From assembly GCF_001280425.1 (NCBI RefSeq), contig NZ_LIUF01000014.1, positions 1-36,940 on the forward strand: DNA of 36,940 nucleotides, in the 5' to 3' direction. Below, one piece after another: positions 24,247-33,329 of the stretch; position 1 is the first letter of the stretch; every line of letters starts with the position of its first letter. The notes beneath the pieces are model-generated. The model had not been told where the DNA came from. It did not search any database and saw only the letters and a list, made by a program, of their open reading frames with translations. The translations under genes and the position numbers were made by a program. This DNA is from Haloarcula rubripromontorii. Lineage in GTDB: Archaea; Halobacteriota; Halobacteria; Halobacteriales; Haloarculaceae.

Positions 24247-24792
24247 ATGCCAACCGACCGGGTCACCGTCTCTCTCGACGAGGAGACCAAAGAGACGTTA
24301 GAGGGGCTGACCGACAGAACAGGGGAGAGTCAAAGCCAACTGATCCGCGAGGCGATCGCCTTCTACGCGGCAAACTTCGACTCAACCCATGCGAGTGATA
24401 GCGACCATCTTCAGACGTACTACGAGATGCTCTCGACGGGCGAGCACGTCCTGCTGGACATCGACTTGCTGCACGCACTCCTGAACCAGTTTACCGACCC
24501 GGATGAACGGGACGAAGAGGTTCTGGAAATGATCGATCAGGTGGCACAGTACCACGCCCAGGAGTACGCCGAGCGGTTCGATTCGCTCGAAGACGTTCTC
24601 GAATGGCTCTCACTGTGTGGGTTCCTGACCGTTCGCCGCGACGAAAAAGGGAGTTTCCACGTGGTGTTCCCGTCTGAGTCGGTACGGTGGTTGATGATCC
24701 GGTTCATCCGCGGTAGTATTACTGCCCTCCCGTTCGAAATTGAAATCGAAGAGAGTGTTTCCAAAGTTCTACTGAGAGAACGAGACTCGTGA
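24247..24792 (+). CDS. Ribbon-helix-helix (CopG-type) regulator with C-terminal sensor-like region
   Basis: 181 residues from the ATG at 24247; a GTG at 24232 would add five. Residues 1-45 make a ribbon-helix-helix: the beta strand TDRVTVSLDEE, then helices ETLEGLTDRTGESQSQLIREAIAFYA. The remaining 135 residues are helical and acidic (YYEMLSTGEHVLLDIDLLHALLNQF, EDVLEWLSLCGFLTVRRDE). They may bind a ligand or partner; I do not recognise that part. It lies between gdhA and the transporter-hydantoinase operon on the same strand, so it could control either. It should act as a dimer on DNA. Confidence 0.78.
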   Translation: MPTDRVTVSLDEETKETLEGLTDRTGESQSQLIREAIAFYAANFDSTHASDSDHLQTYYEMLSTGEHVLLDIDLLHALLNQFTDPDERDEEVLEMIDQVAQYHAQEYAERFDSLEDVLEWLSLCGFLTVRRDEKGSFHVVFPSESVRWLMIRFIRGSITALPFEIEIEESVSKVLLRERDS

Positions 24793-24971
24793 ATACCCCG
24801 CCCGGGAGGGAAACCGACTCGGATCCGGTGGCGGAGTGGTGCATACTTGTTCACACACACAGCGGCGCGTACACAGAGTTCATACGACCGATGTTCCGGA
24901 CACACACAGGTCTTAACAATGTTTTTGCTTACCTGCCGGGACCGTGACAGTGGCTATCAAAACTAACAATC

Positions 24972-26180
24972 ATGAGCATTACAAAACGACTCAAAGCCGT
25001 CGGCCCGGGAGCGATGGTCGCTGCCGCGTTCATCGGCCCAGGCACGGTCACGACTGCGAGTGTCACCGGGGCGGAGTTCGGCTACGCGCTTCTGTGGACA
25101 ATGGTCTTCTCAATCGCTGCTACGATTGTTCTCCAGGAGATGAGTGCGCGGCTGGGCCTTGTCTCGGGGGAGGGACTCGGTGAAGCACTTCGGGAGCGGT
25201 TCGACAATCAGATCGTCGAGTACGTGAGTATATTCCTCGTTGTCGGCGCGATCGGCGTCGGGACCGCTGCCTACGAGGCCGGGAATATCCTCGGCGGTGC
25301 CGCAGGGCTCGCGACGATCACGGGTATCGACTCGACGGTGTGGGGGGTCGTGATGGGACTCGTGGCCGGACTCCTGCTCTACACTGGCCGCTACAAACTG
25401 ATCGAACGCGCGCTCATCGGTCTGGTCGCCGTGATGGCGTTCTCGTTCGTGGCATCGGCTATCCTTATCGGTCCTGACCCGGGTGCGATTGCGATGGGGT
25501 TCGTCCCCGGTATCCCCTCGGGGTCGCTGTACCTCATCACCGGCCTCATCGGAACGACCATCGTCGGATACAACCTGTTCCTGCACGCGAGTAACGTCCA
25601 GGAACGGTGGAGCGGTCCCGACGATATCGGTCACTCGCGCATCGACACAGTCCTGTCAATCGTTGCGGGCGGCGTGATCACGATTACGATAATGGTGACC
25701 GCGGCCGCAGCATTCGAGCCAGGGACCCAGATCAGCGATATCGGTCAGATGGCCGAACAACTGCGACCCATCGCGGGGCCGTACGCCGAACTGTTCTTCA
25801 GCATCGGCATCTTCGCCGCCGGGTTCACGAGCGCGACGACAGCGCCGCTTGCGGGTGCATGGGCGACTACAGGGGCGCTCGGCTGGGAATCAGACATGCA
25901 GAGCACTCAGTTTCGCGCCGTCTGGGGGACCATCCTCAGTGTCGGGGTGCTTTCGGTGTTGCTGGGTGGCAGTCCCGTCCAGATTATCGTGTTCGCACAG
26001 GTTGTCAACGGAATTTTATTGCCAATCGTCGCGGTGTTCTTGATATATGCGATGAACCAGCGGGACCTCCTCGGCGAGTACACGAACGGGTCGATAGCGA
26101 ACGCCCTCGGCGCGATTGTGACGCTCATCGTCGTGTGGCTCGGGGTTCGGACGCTGCTCAGCGTCGCGGGGGTGCTGTAG
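24972..26180 (+). CDS. Nramp/SLC11-like transporter lacking the canonical metal-binding motifs
   Basis: A 402-residue membrane protein with about eleven helices and the LeuT-like Nramp fold. At the first unwound helix the DPGN motif of metal transporters is GPGT (residues 22-25). At helix six the MPH motif is VGY (198-200), inside TIVGYNLFLHAS. Both sets of metal ligands are thus lost, so Mn or Fe transport is unlikely. The stop codon is directly followed by the start of hyuA, giving a strict operon with hyuA and hyuB. Nramp-like proteins next to 5-oxoprolinase genes are known in bacteria (ycsG beside ycsF/pxpA in Bacillus subtilis). Import of 5-oxoproline, a hydantoin or a similar amide is a reasonable inference. 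Confidence 0.85.
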   Translation: MSITKRLKAVGPGAMVAAAFIGPGTVTTASVTGAEFGYALLWTMVFSIAATIVLQEMSARLGLVSGEGLGEALRERFDNQIVEYVSIFLVVGAIGVGTAAYEAGNILGGAAGLATITGIDSTVWGVVMGLVAGLLLYTGRYKLIERALIGLVAVMAFSFVASAILIGPDPGAIAMGFVPGIPSGSLYLITGLIGTTIVGYNLFLHASNVQERWSGPDDIGHSRIDTVLSIVAGGVITITIMVTAAAAFEPGTQISDIGQMAEQLRPIAGPYAELFFSIGIFAAGFTSATTAPLAGAWATTGALGWESDMQSTQFRAVWGTILSVGVLSVLLGGSPVQIIVFAQVVNGILLPIVAVFLIYAMNQRDLLGEYTNGSIANALGAIVTLIVVWLGVRTLLSVAGVL

Positions 26181-28175
26181 ATGGGCGGCCGGCGGATCGG
26201 TGTCGACGTCGGTGGCACTTTCACCGACGTGACGCTGTCGCTCGACGGCGAACTCGTGACTGCGAAAGTTCCGAGTACCGAAGATCAGAGCGAGGGCGTC
26301 ATCGCCGGGATCGAGAAGGCCTGCAAAGCGGCCGACATCGACCCTGAGACCGTAAGCGAGTTCTCACATGCGATGACGGTCTCGGTCAACGCGTTGCTCG
26401 AAGAGGACGGCGCAAAGACCGCGCTCGTCACGACCGACGGGTTCCGGGATGTGCTGGAGATCGGTCGGCAGGATCGCCCGTCGCTGTACGACCTGTCCGC
26501 CGAAAAGCCGACGCCGTTGGTTCCCAGACGCCGACGCTTCGAGGTGTCCGAACGAACGACCACGGACGGTATCGAACAGTCCGTCGACGAGAGCGAAGTG
26601 CGGGCAATCGCCGAGCAGCTGCGCGAGATGGATGTCGAGTCCGTTGCCGTCTCGCTGCTGCACGCGTACGCGCACCCTGAAAACGAAACACGCGTCGCAG
26701 ACATCCTTCGGGATGAACTCGACGTGCCCGTCTCAGCCTCACACGAAGTCCTCGCCGAGTTCCGCGAGTACGAGCGGACATCGACGACGGCCGTCGACGC
26801 GTACGTACGGCCGGCGATTGACCGCTACGTCAGCCACCTGACCGACCGTGCGCGGGACCTCGGACTCCCACAGCCCCGGATCATGCAGGCCAACGGTGGG
26901 ATCACCGAAGCCGACACCGTCAGGCGGAACGCCGTGACGACTGTCCTTTCTGGCCCTGCCGCTGGCGTCGTCGGGGCAGGTTCGATGGCCGACGACGAGC
27001 AGGACGGGCTCGTCACGTTCGATATGGGCGGGACCTCTAGCGACGTGAGTCTCGTCCGTGATGGCGAAGCGGAGCGGACGACGGAGGGCGTCATCAACGA
27101 GCGGCCGATCAAGACGCCGATGGTCGACGTCGAAACAGTCGGGGCCGGTGGCGGGTCTATCGCCTGGGTCGACGCCGGAGGCGCACTCCGAATCGGCCCG
27201 CGCTCCGCCGGAGCTACGCCCGGCCCCGCCTGCTACGGGAAGGGCGGGACTGAGCCGACCGTCACCGACGCGAACCTCGTGCTGGGCTATATCGGCGCAA
27301 GTACCAGCCTGGGTGGCGAACTGTCTCTCGACGAGGACGCGGCGTACGACGCGCTTGCTGACCTCGCCGACGAGGCGGGTCTCGATGGTCCCCTCGAAGC
27401 CGCTCGTGGCGTCTATCGCGTTGCCAATGCGAACATGACCAGAGCCATTCGCTCCGTGACCGTCGAGCGCGGGTACGACCCGCGGAAGTTCGGGCTGGCT
27501 GCGTTCGGGGGTGCTGGGCCGATGCACGCGGCAGCCATCGCAGATAGCCTCGATATGGATCGGGTGGTGATTCCACGCGCCTCAGGTGTGCTATCAGCGT
27601 ACGGCCTGCTCGCAGCCGACGAGAAGCGCGACGCAGTACGGACGTATCAGCGGTCGCTTGACGCCGTCGACCACGACGACGTCGATGCAGTCTACGAGGA
27701 CATGGCCGACGAACTGCTGGCTGAGGTCAGCAACCGCGAGACGGCGACAGTGCGTTGCTCCGCCGACCTCCGGTACGCCGGCCAGAGTTTCGAACTTACC
27801 GTGGATGTCGACCGGCCGTTCGACACCGCGGACGCACGCGAGCGGTTCGCCACAGCCCACCAGTCCGCGTACGGGTATCGAGCGGACGAGTCGGTCGAAC
27901 TGGTGAACTGTCGCGTGACGACGACCGTCGAACGAAGCGCGCCGCCGGTCGAGTACGCCGCGGAGGGCGACCCACAGAAAGGGTCCCGGGAAGCAGTGTT
28001 CGCCGACGCAGTCCGCGAAACACCAGTCTACGGACGGGCGCAACTGCCACCACAGGATAGAATCGACGGCCCCGCGATTATCGAGGGCGATGAGAGTACA
28101 ATTGTCGTCCCGCCGGCCTGGAACGTCTGGGTCCGCGATGACGGGACACTGATAATGGCGGTGAGCGACACATGA
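26181..28175 (+). CDS. hyuA: Hydantoinase/5-oxoprolinase subunit A
   Basis: A 664-residue protein of the HyuA family. The N-terminus RIGVDVGGTFTDVTL is an ATP-binding strand of the actin/hexokinase type. A second such element, VTFDMGGTSSDVSLV, lies at about residue 280. GAGGGSIAWVDAGG and GPRSAGATPGPACYGKGG follow, and AAFGGAGPMHA is near residue 440. It pairs with HyuB to open a cyclic amide (N-methylhydantoin or 5-oxo-L-proline) using ATP; acetone- and acetophenone-type carboxylases are more distant relatives. It begins immediately after the transporter stop and ends overlapping hyuB by four bases. Closeness to two glutamate dehydrogenases favours 5-oxoproline to glutamate, by context only. 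Confidence 0.9.
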   Translation: MGGRRIGVDVGGTFTDVTLSLDGELVTAKVPSTEDQSEGVIAGIEKACKAADIDPETVSEFSHAMTVSVNALLEEDGAKTALVTTDGFRDVLEIGRQDRPSLYDLSAEKPTPLVPRRRRFEVSERTTTDGIEQSVDESEVRAIAEQLREMDVESVAVSLLHAYAHPENETRVADILRDELDVPVSASHEVLAEFREYERTSTTAVDAYVRPAIDRYVSHLTDRARDLGLPQPRIMQANGGITEADTVRRNAVTTVLSGPAAGVVGAGSMADDEQDGLVTFDMGGTSSDVSLVRDGEAERTTEGVINERPIKTPMVDVETVGAGGGSIAWVDAGGALRIGPRSAGATPGPACYGKGGTEPTVTDANLVLGYIGASTSLGGELSLDEDAAYDALADLADEAGLDGPLEAARGVYRVANANMTRAIRSVTVERGYDPRKFGLAAFGGAGPMHAAAIADSLDMDRVVIPRASGVLSAYGLLAADEKRDAVRTYQRSLDAVDHDDVDAVYEDMADELLAEVSNRETATVRCSADLRYAGQSFELTVDVDRPFDTADARERFATAHQSAYGYRADESVELVNCRVTTTVERSAPPVEYAAEGDPQKGSREAVFADAVRETPVYGRAQLPPQDRIDGPAIIEGDESTIVVPPAWNVWVRDDGTLIMAVSDT

Positions 28176-29800
28176 ACGACGAAGCCACGACACCGAGTGA
28201 CGAACAGGAGGCAATCGATCCCGTAACGCTGGAAATCCTCAGGAACCAGCTTGAGAGTGTTGCAACCGAGATGGGCCACGTGCTCATCCGCGGGGCGTAC
28301 TCCCCGAACATCAAGGAACGCCAGGACTGCTCGACGGCGCTTTTCGACGCGTCGGGTCGGATGGTCGCACAGGCGGAACACATCCCTGTACATCTCGGCG
28401 CGATGCCCGATGCGGTGGATGTTGTCCTCCAGAAGGACCCGAAGCCGGGTGACGTGTTCATCGTCAACGACCCGTTCGCCGGCGGGACACACCTGCCGGA
28501 TATCACGCTCGTCTCGACGATAGCACCCAACGACGAGGTGATCGGGTATGCAGTCTCGCGAGCCCATCACGCCGACGTGGGCGGGAGTTCGCCGGGGAGC
28601 ATGCCTCCGGGTGCAAAGGAGATTTACGAGGAGGGGTTCCGACTGCCTGCTGTTCGACTCGTCGACGGCGGCGAACCCAACGCGGCAGTTCACGACCTCA
28701 TCCGTGCCAACGTCCGGACCCCGGACGAGCGTGAGGCGGACCTCCGTGCGCAGCGCGCTGCGAACGAACGAGCCGAGGAACGTATCGGTGAACTCCTCGA
28801 AGAACACGGGTCGACCTTGCTCGATGCGTTCGATGCCGTCATCGAGTACTCCCGCGAGCGGGTTGAGACGGAACTCGACGCGCTTCCGGACGGAACGTAT
28901 CGAGCGCAGGATATCCTCGAAGGCGACGGCGTGACCGACGCCGACATCCCGATCACGGTGGCCGTCACCATCGATGGAGCCTCGGTTTCTGTCGACTTCG
29001 CCGGGACCGCCGATCAGGTGGCGGGCAACCTGAACGCGCCGCTTTCAGTCGCAAAGAGCGCGGTCTATTTCGTCGTCCGAGCGATCACCGACCCGGAGAT
29101 TCCGCCGAACCACGGCTGTTACGAGCCGGTGTCCGTCTCCGCGCCTGCAGGGTCAGTACTCAACCCGGACGCGCCCGCTGCAGTCGTCGGCGGCAACGTC
29201 GAGACGAGTCAGCGCGTCATGGATGTCACACTGGCGGCACTCGCCACGGCAGTCCCCGACAGGGTTCCTGCCGGTGGACAGGGAACGATGAACAACCTCA
29301 TTATCGGCGACCGAGCCGGGGAGTTTACCTATTACGAGACAATCGGCGGCGGGTTCGGTGCCCGGCCCGGGAAAGACGGGATGGACGGCGTACAGGTCGG
29401 CATGACGAACACGCTCAACACGCCTGTCGAAGCGATGGAGACCGAGTATCCGCTCCGGGTCGAGCGGTACGCGCTGCGTCCGTCGAGCGGCGGCGACGGC
29501 CGATACCGCGGCGGACTGGGCCTCGAACGCACCGTCACCGTCGAGACCGACGCAACCGTGTCACTGCTGACTGAGCGCCGACGAACGGCCCCCGATGGAA
29601 TCGACGGCGGCAAAGACGGCGCGACAGGGGAGAATCTTGTCGACGGCGAGCCAGTTCCCGCGAAGGCTTCCGTTGACGTCGAGGCCGGGTCGACAATCTC
29701 CGTCCGAACACCCGGCGGCGGCGGGCACGGCGACCCAGCAGAGCGGGACCCGGAAGCGAAAGAGCGGGACCGACAGGACGGAAAGGTAGACAACCAGTGA
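28172..29800 (+). CDS. hyuB: Hydantoinase/5-oxoprolinase subunit B
   Basis: A 542-residue HyuB-family protein. Typical elements are PVTLEILRNQLESVATEMGHVLIRGAYSPNIKERQDCS near the start, VFIVNDPFAGGTHLPDITLV and AVSRAHHADVGGSSPGSMPP in the first third. YETIGGGFGARPGKDGMDGV and PGGGGHGDPAERDPEA come near the end. The conserved H, D and glycine-rich sites are all present, so it should be active. Its ATG overlaps the hyuA stop (ATGA), which suggests equal production of both subunits. It is the last gene of the operon; the following gene is separated by 100 bases. Confidence 0.9.
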   Translation: MNDEATTPSDEQEAIDPVTLEILRNQLESVATEMGHVLIRGAYSPNIKERQDCSTALFDASGRMVAQAEHIPVHLGAMPDAVDVVLQKDPKPGDVFIVNDPFAGGTHLPDITLVSTIAPNDEVIGYAVSRAHHADVGGSSPGSMPPGAKEIYEEGFRLPAVRLVDGGEPNAAVHDLIRANVRTPDEREADLRAQRAANERAEERIGELLEEHGSTLLDAFDAVIEYSRERVETELDALPDGTYRAQDILEGDGVTDADIPITVAVTIDGASVSVDFAGTADQVAGNLNAPLSVAKSAVYFVVRAITDPEIPPNHGCYEPVSVSAPAGSVLNPDAPAAVVGGNVETSQRVMDVTLAALATAVPDRVPAGGQGTMNNLIIGDRAGEFTYYETIGGGFGARPGKDGMDGVQVGMTNTLNTPVEAMETEYPLRVERYALRPSSGGDGRYRGGLGLERTVTVETDATVSLLTERRRTAPDGIDGGKDGATGENLVDGEPVPAKASVDVEAGSTISVRTPGGGGHGDPAERDPEAKERDRQDGKVDNQ

Positions 29801-29880
29801 CGTATTGGTTCGGTTGTCCCTGATAGAACACGACCGAGCTGTGAAGCGGTTTGTTCGAGCGCTACGCTCATACGACAGGA

Positions 29881-29894
29881 ACACAGTACTGTGT
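29881..29894. promoter_or_regulatory. 14-bp perfect palindrome before a membrane protein gene
   Basis: ACACAGTACTGTGT is its own reverse complement and ends six bases before the ATG at 29901. Such a position suits an operator for a dimeric repressor, but no regulator is known for it and a chance match cannot be excluded. Confidence 0.35.
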
Positions 29895-29900
29895 ACTGAG

Positions 29901-30893
29901 ATGAAGGTCCCGATCGGAATCACGACCCTCCACCTTTCACAGAAGAGCGCGCTTCTGTTGCTCCTCGCAGTTGGCCTTCTCGGGTTTGGGGGGTACGACT
30001 ACGTCCAGCAGTCACAGGCGGTCGACAACGCCGTTGCCGTCCAGGCAACCATCACCGACGCTCGCGTCGACCGGATGGAAGGCGGTCGTGGGATCGACTA
30101 CGAGCCGGAGATTCGCTACACGTACCAGTATCAGGGGGAGACGTACACCAGCGAGCAAGTGTTCCCGAGCACGGGCGTTCGGACGTACTCCGACCGGTCG
30201 AGAGCAGAGTCAGTGGTCGAGTCCTACGAGCCGGGAGCAACGACCCGCGCGTACGTCTCACCGGCCGACCCGAACGACGCGTTCCTCGTTCGAGAGCGGA
30301 CGCCGTGGCCACTGCGAGCCATCGCCATCGGCGGTTTCCTCTCTGTCATCGGGGTGCTGGCCGGGCTGGGGGCGAAGAGCCCGGGTCAGCAGGAGCTCCG
30401 TCCGGCAAGCGAGGTGCAGCCAGCGCCACGCGAGACCTGGGTTGACAGTCACGGCGAGACAGTTCACCGGCTATCGAAACAGGGACTCGGTGTTTGTTTC
30501 GTCGGGTTCTGGCTCTCGCTGGTTGCGCTGGTTTTCGGTCTCCTGAACACCACCGGTGGGTTCGGAGGCCCGCCACAGGAGATTCAGGCAGAACTTCTGG
30601 GACCGGTCGGGCTCTCGATGCTCGCGGGGTTCAGCTTCTGGGTCGGGATGGTCCTCTCACTGTGCCTGTATGGCGTCTGGTCGTTCACCGAATACCGGCA
30701 GCTCCGGCAGCGGCTGTCTGCGTCAAAACCGCCGAGTCCGTTCAGACACCCGAGTCGGCTTGTTACGATACTCGGAACCGGCGACGGTGATTTGAGCGAG
30801 TACGGACAGCGTGTCCGGCTGACTGGATGGGTATTGCTGATTGCTGCCGGGATGACGGCGACGCTGGCGTATCTCCTCTACACTGCAAGCTGA
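29901..30893 (+). CDS. DUF3592-like membrane protein
   Basis: 330 residues from MKVPIGITTL; an earlier in-frame start at 29805 would add a basic, poorly coding lead. A first membrane segment lies at about 15-32, followed by an extracytoplasmic domain (about 40-130) with VQATITDARVDRMEGGRGIDYEPEI, YTYQYQGETYTSEQVFP and YVSPADPNDAFL. That pattern is typical of DUF3592. Further membrane segments occur at about 137-155, 200-220, 237-262 and 305-325. No enzyme motif is visible and the role is unknown. It starts 100 bases after hyuB and may be separately transcribed. Confidence 0.7.
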   Translation: MKVPIGITTLHLSQKSALLLLLAVGLLGFGGYDYVQQSQAVDNAVAVQATITDARVDRMEGGRGIDYEPEIRYTYQYQGETYTSEQVFPSTGVRTYSDRSRAESVVESYEPGATTRAYVSPADPNDAFLVRERTPWPLRAIAIGGFLSVIGVLAGLGAKSPGQQELRPASEVQPAPRETWVDSHGETVHRLSKQGLGVCFVGFWLSLVALVFGLLNTTGGFGGPPQEIQAELLGPVGLSMLAGFSFWVGMVLSLCLYGVWSFTEYRQLRQRLSASKPPSPFRHPSRLVTILGTGDGDLSEYGQRVRLTGWVLLIAAGMTATLAYLLYTAS

Positions 30894-30939
30894 CCAGGCA
30901 CCTGGGGTCGGACGTGTCGCTGAGTCGTGCCACCGATAG

Positions 30940-31578
30940 CTAGCTGTCTGCTGTGTCGATGGCTTCCTGCACACCGAGCCAGTTCGTGATGGAGCCGTCG
31001 GGACCGGTGAGTGGCACTATCGTCACTCGGTTTTTGAAGCGTGTGCCGTCCGCGCGATAGTTCCATAGTTCGACGGTTCGCCGTTCCCAGATGTCGATCC
31101 CTTCCTGAAGCGTTGCGACCGCCTCGGGGTCCGTGGCTGGTCCCTGCAGCAATCGAAGGTTCTCGCCGCGAAGCGTTGCCAGCGAGTACCCGGTCATCTC
31201 CTGAAGCGTCTGTGTCGCATATCGGACTGGGTTGTCCTGATACGCCGGGCCAGTGAGTGCCAGGCCCAGCGGGGCCGTCCCGAGTCGAACCATTTTCGCG
31301 ATGTATTCTCGCTCGAAAGGAGTTACAGAGCCAGTCTCGAACCCATCGAGGGCCCGAATAATGCCTGCCGGCGAGTCCCCCGCGTGGTCCGGATCGACAG
31401 TCCGGAGCTGGTGTGTGTCGACAAGGTCCGGAAGTCGCCGGCGAAACTGCTCCTCGTCGAGCAGCATGGTTTCGATAAGTGCGTCCCTGAGTGCGGCCAT
31501 GTTGGGAGTTGCCAGGCCTAGCCTTCGGAGGCACAAACTCCCGTCGGTATCCTGCATATGGCTGCTTGGACCTACCAT
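30940..31578 (-). CDS. LOV-like PAS domain protein without the photoactive cysteine
   Basis: 212 residues. Residues 1-100 are helical and unrecognised (MAALRDALIETMLLDEEQFRRRL). Residues about 103-207 form a PAS domain of LOV type: NPVRYATQTLQEMTGYSLATL, then GENLRLLQGPATDPEAV, then ELWNYRADGTRFKNRVTIVPL. In photoactive LOV domains the motif is G-x-N-C-R-F-L-Q-G; here the cysteine is leucine (L141), while the neighbouring N, R and Q and the later asparagines thought to hold flavin remain. It may bind flavin and sense redox state or light by electron transfer, or bind something else. No output domain is attached. It is divergent from the next gene with only 45 bases between them. Confidence 0.75.
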   Translation of the reverse strand: MVGPSSHMQDTDGSLCLRRLGLATPNMAALRDALIETMLLDEEQFRRRLPDLVDTHQLRTVDPDHAGDSPAGIIRALDGFETGSVTPFEREYIAKMVRLGTAPLGLALTGPAYQDNPVRYATQTLQEMTGYSLATLRGENLRLLQGPATDPEAVATLQEGIDIWERRTVELWNYRADGTRFKNRVTIVPLTGPDGSITNWLGVQEAIDTADS

Positions 31579-31623
31579 TCATGCTGATAGAGTACCTGTT
31601 ATAGATACGCGCTTGTCTCTACA

Positions 31624-32028
31624 ATGTCTGAACACGAGTACCCGGTGGTCGGCCTTCCGACACCCAGCGAGACATACGGCCCCGGCGATGCTGTTGCCAT
31701 CCAGCTTGATGCGCTTGAAACGAACGACAAGCCATGTGACGACGCGGGGATCATGACGGCGTACAACTTCGCCTCCCCGGCCAACCGCCGCTCGACTGGC
31801 CCCCTCGACCGGTTCATAGCCATGGTCGAGTCACCGCAGTACCGCCCGATGATCGACTTCGAAGAGGCTGTGCGAGGCCCTGTAGAGCAAGACGAGAACT
31901 ACGCTGAGCAGCGGGTGACGATTACGGGACCGGATGGACGGACAACCACCTACGAGTTCGGTCTGTCAGTCCAGTCCGTCGGTGAGTTTCGAGGGTGCTG
32001 GCAAACCGACCGTGTTGTCGTGGTCTGA
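31624..32028 (+). CDS. DUF4864-like protein
   Basis: 134 residues, soluble and acidic, without a signal peptide. The pattern AIQLDALETND, TAYNFASPANRRSTGPLDRF, IAMVESPQYRPMIDF and ITGPDGRTTTYEFGL, ending GCWQTDRVVVV, resembles the DUF4864 family. That family has an NTF2-like fold and no proven activity. It starts 45 bases from the divergent LOV-like gene, so the two probably share a control region and could be functionally linked. Confidence 0.65.
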   Translation: MSEHEYPVVGLPTPSETYGPGDAVAIQLDALETNDKPCDDAGIMTAYNFASPANRRSTGPLDRFIAMVESPQYRPMIDFEEAVRGPVEQDENYAEQRVTITGPDGRTTTYEFGLSVQSVGEFRGCWQTDRVVVV

Positions 32029-32257
32029 TCGGGGGCGGCGACAGCTGAATCAGTGAGTTGTAACGTGTCGTGAATCGGGTTGCAATAGCGACGACCAGTT
32101 TTGCCCGTCGAGTACTCTTCCGACCTCTCTCATACACTGTTCCGCAGAGAACGCGCTACAGGTGTCGGCCTGCCAGCCACAGAGCCGTAAAATGGGTAAT
32201 TCCCTTCGGTCAGAACATCCACCGCAGAGCAGCAACAAACACAGGCGAGCAATAGGG

Positions 32258-32264
32258 TATATTT
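32258..32264 (+). promoter_or_regulatory. Likely TATA box
   Basis: TATATTT lies 28-34 bases before the ATG at 32292. This is the spacing expected for a leaderless haloarchaeal transcript and supports that start codon. Confidence 0.5.
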
Positions 32265-32291
32265 GAAATAGCTACCGCCAAAGGGTACGGT

Positions 32292-33329
32292 ATGAGGATT
32301 TCTATCGTCGGAGGGGGATTCGCCGGGCTGGCAGCAGCGCAAGTGGCTGAAGAGGTTACGTCGGACGTGCAACTCTACGATAAGGGCGCATACAGCGGTG
32401 ATCGAAGGGGGGCTTGGGGGGAGATGGTCTGGGACTACTCGAAGCTGCCTCTGGATCGACATGTTCCGGGATACGTTAGAGAGGCTAATACCGGGATATT
32501 TGTCGGTTCCAACGGGAAAACAACTGTAACTGTTCCTGATGGCGTGATTTTGAACAGAGGGGAGTTAGAGAAACACTGGGCAGGCACGCTCGAACGGACA
32601 GAGATTGTAGAGAACGCAGACGTCGACGAAGCAGAGTTTCGAAGGCTATCTTCGGAGTCGGATCTACTGATTGATGCCACTGGTCAGTTCCCGATCTCAC
32701 GCCGGTTTACGTCCCTATCCTATGACGTAGCGTGTCCGACGCTGAGCGGGAGGATTGAGGCTGACTTCTCCCATCTGTATCCTGAGCCAAGAGCACTTGC
32801 GTACGAGAATTACTTCCTCTGGATCGTGCCACAGTCACCGGAGGAGGCAACTGTCGGCCTCGGCTGTCGAGAGGACAAGCCCCCTGCCGAACTGTACGAA
32901 GATATGCGACAGTTGCTTGCAGAAATCGATATCGAGCCCCCAGAGCGTGAGAGCCTGTACGGCGGCACTGATGTCTCAAACGGGTTACGGAGCCTCTCAC
33001 ACTGTTCGTACGAGCTAAACGACTGTACAGTGCATATCGCGGGTGACGCCATCGGATTGGCAAACAGCCTGACGGGCTTTGGAATGATACATGCGGCACA
33101 GTCCGGCCGAGCTGCTGTGCGTTCCTTCCTGCAAGGGGAGTCGTATAAACGCAGGTTGTTGTGCCAGAACTTCTGGACGAAAGCGGTCACTGGTGTGGCT
33201 TCACCCATTCATCACACTATCGGATTAGACGGAATAGCTCAGTTGGCAAAGTCGGACATCGAGTATCAGGAGGCCTTCGAACCGCAGCAGCCAGCAGATA
33301 TTCTGGGCGCTGTTCGAACCTTCATTTAG
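32292..33329 (+). CDS. FAD-dependent oxidoreductase (geranylgeranyl reductase/lycopene cyclase-like)
   Basis: 345 residues. The N-terminus MRISIVGGGFAGLAAAQVAEE is a dinucleotide-binding fold of the GxGxxG type. ATGQFPISRRF and the later CTVHIAGDAIGLANSLTGFGMIHAAQSG (the GD motif for FAD ribityl binding) place it in the group with geranylgeranyl reductases, halogenases and aromatic hydroxylases. The substrate is unknown; a lipid or isoprenoid is possible. The gene looks less GC-rich than its neighbours, hinting at a different origin. It has its own promoter and no operon partner. Confidence 0.8.
   Translation: MRISIVGGGFAGLAAAQVAEEVTSDVQLYDKGAYSGDRRGAWGEMVWDYSKLPLDRHVPGYVREANTGIFVGSNGKTTVTVPDGVILNRGELEKHWAGTLERTEIVENADVDEAEFRRLSSESDLLIDATGQFPISRRFTSLSYDVACPTLSGRIEADFSHLYPEPRALAYENYFLWIVPQSPEEATVGLGCREDKPPAELYEDMRQLLAEIDIEPPERESLYGGTDVSNGLRSLSHCSYELNDCTVHIAGDAIGLANSLTGFGMIHAAQSGRAAVRSFLQGESYKRRLLCQNFWTKAVTGVASPIHHTIGLDGIAQLAKSDIEYQEAFEPQQPADILGAVRTFI

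Noticed and set aside
30500..30512. GGGTTCTGG inside the DUF3592-like gene as a fourth copy of the structured element
   Set aside because: It lies within coding sequence and has no matching CCAGAACCC arm or other element features nearby.
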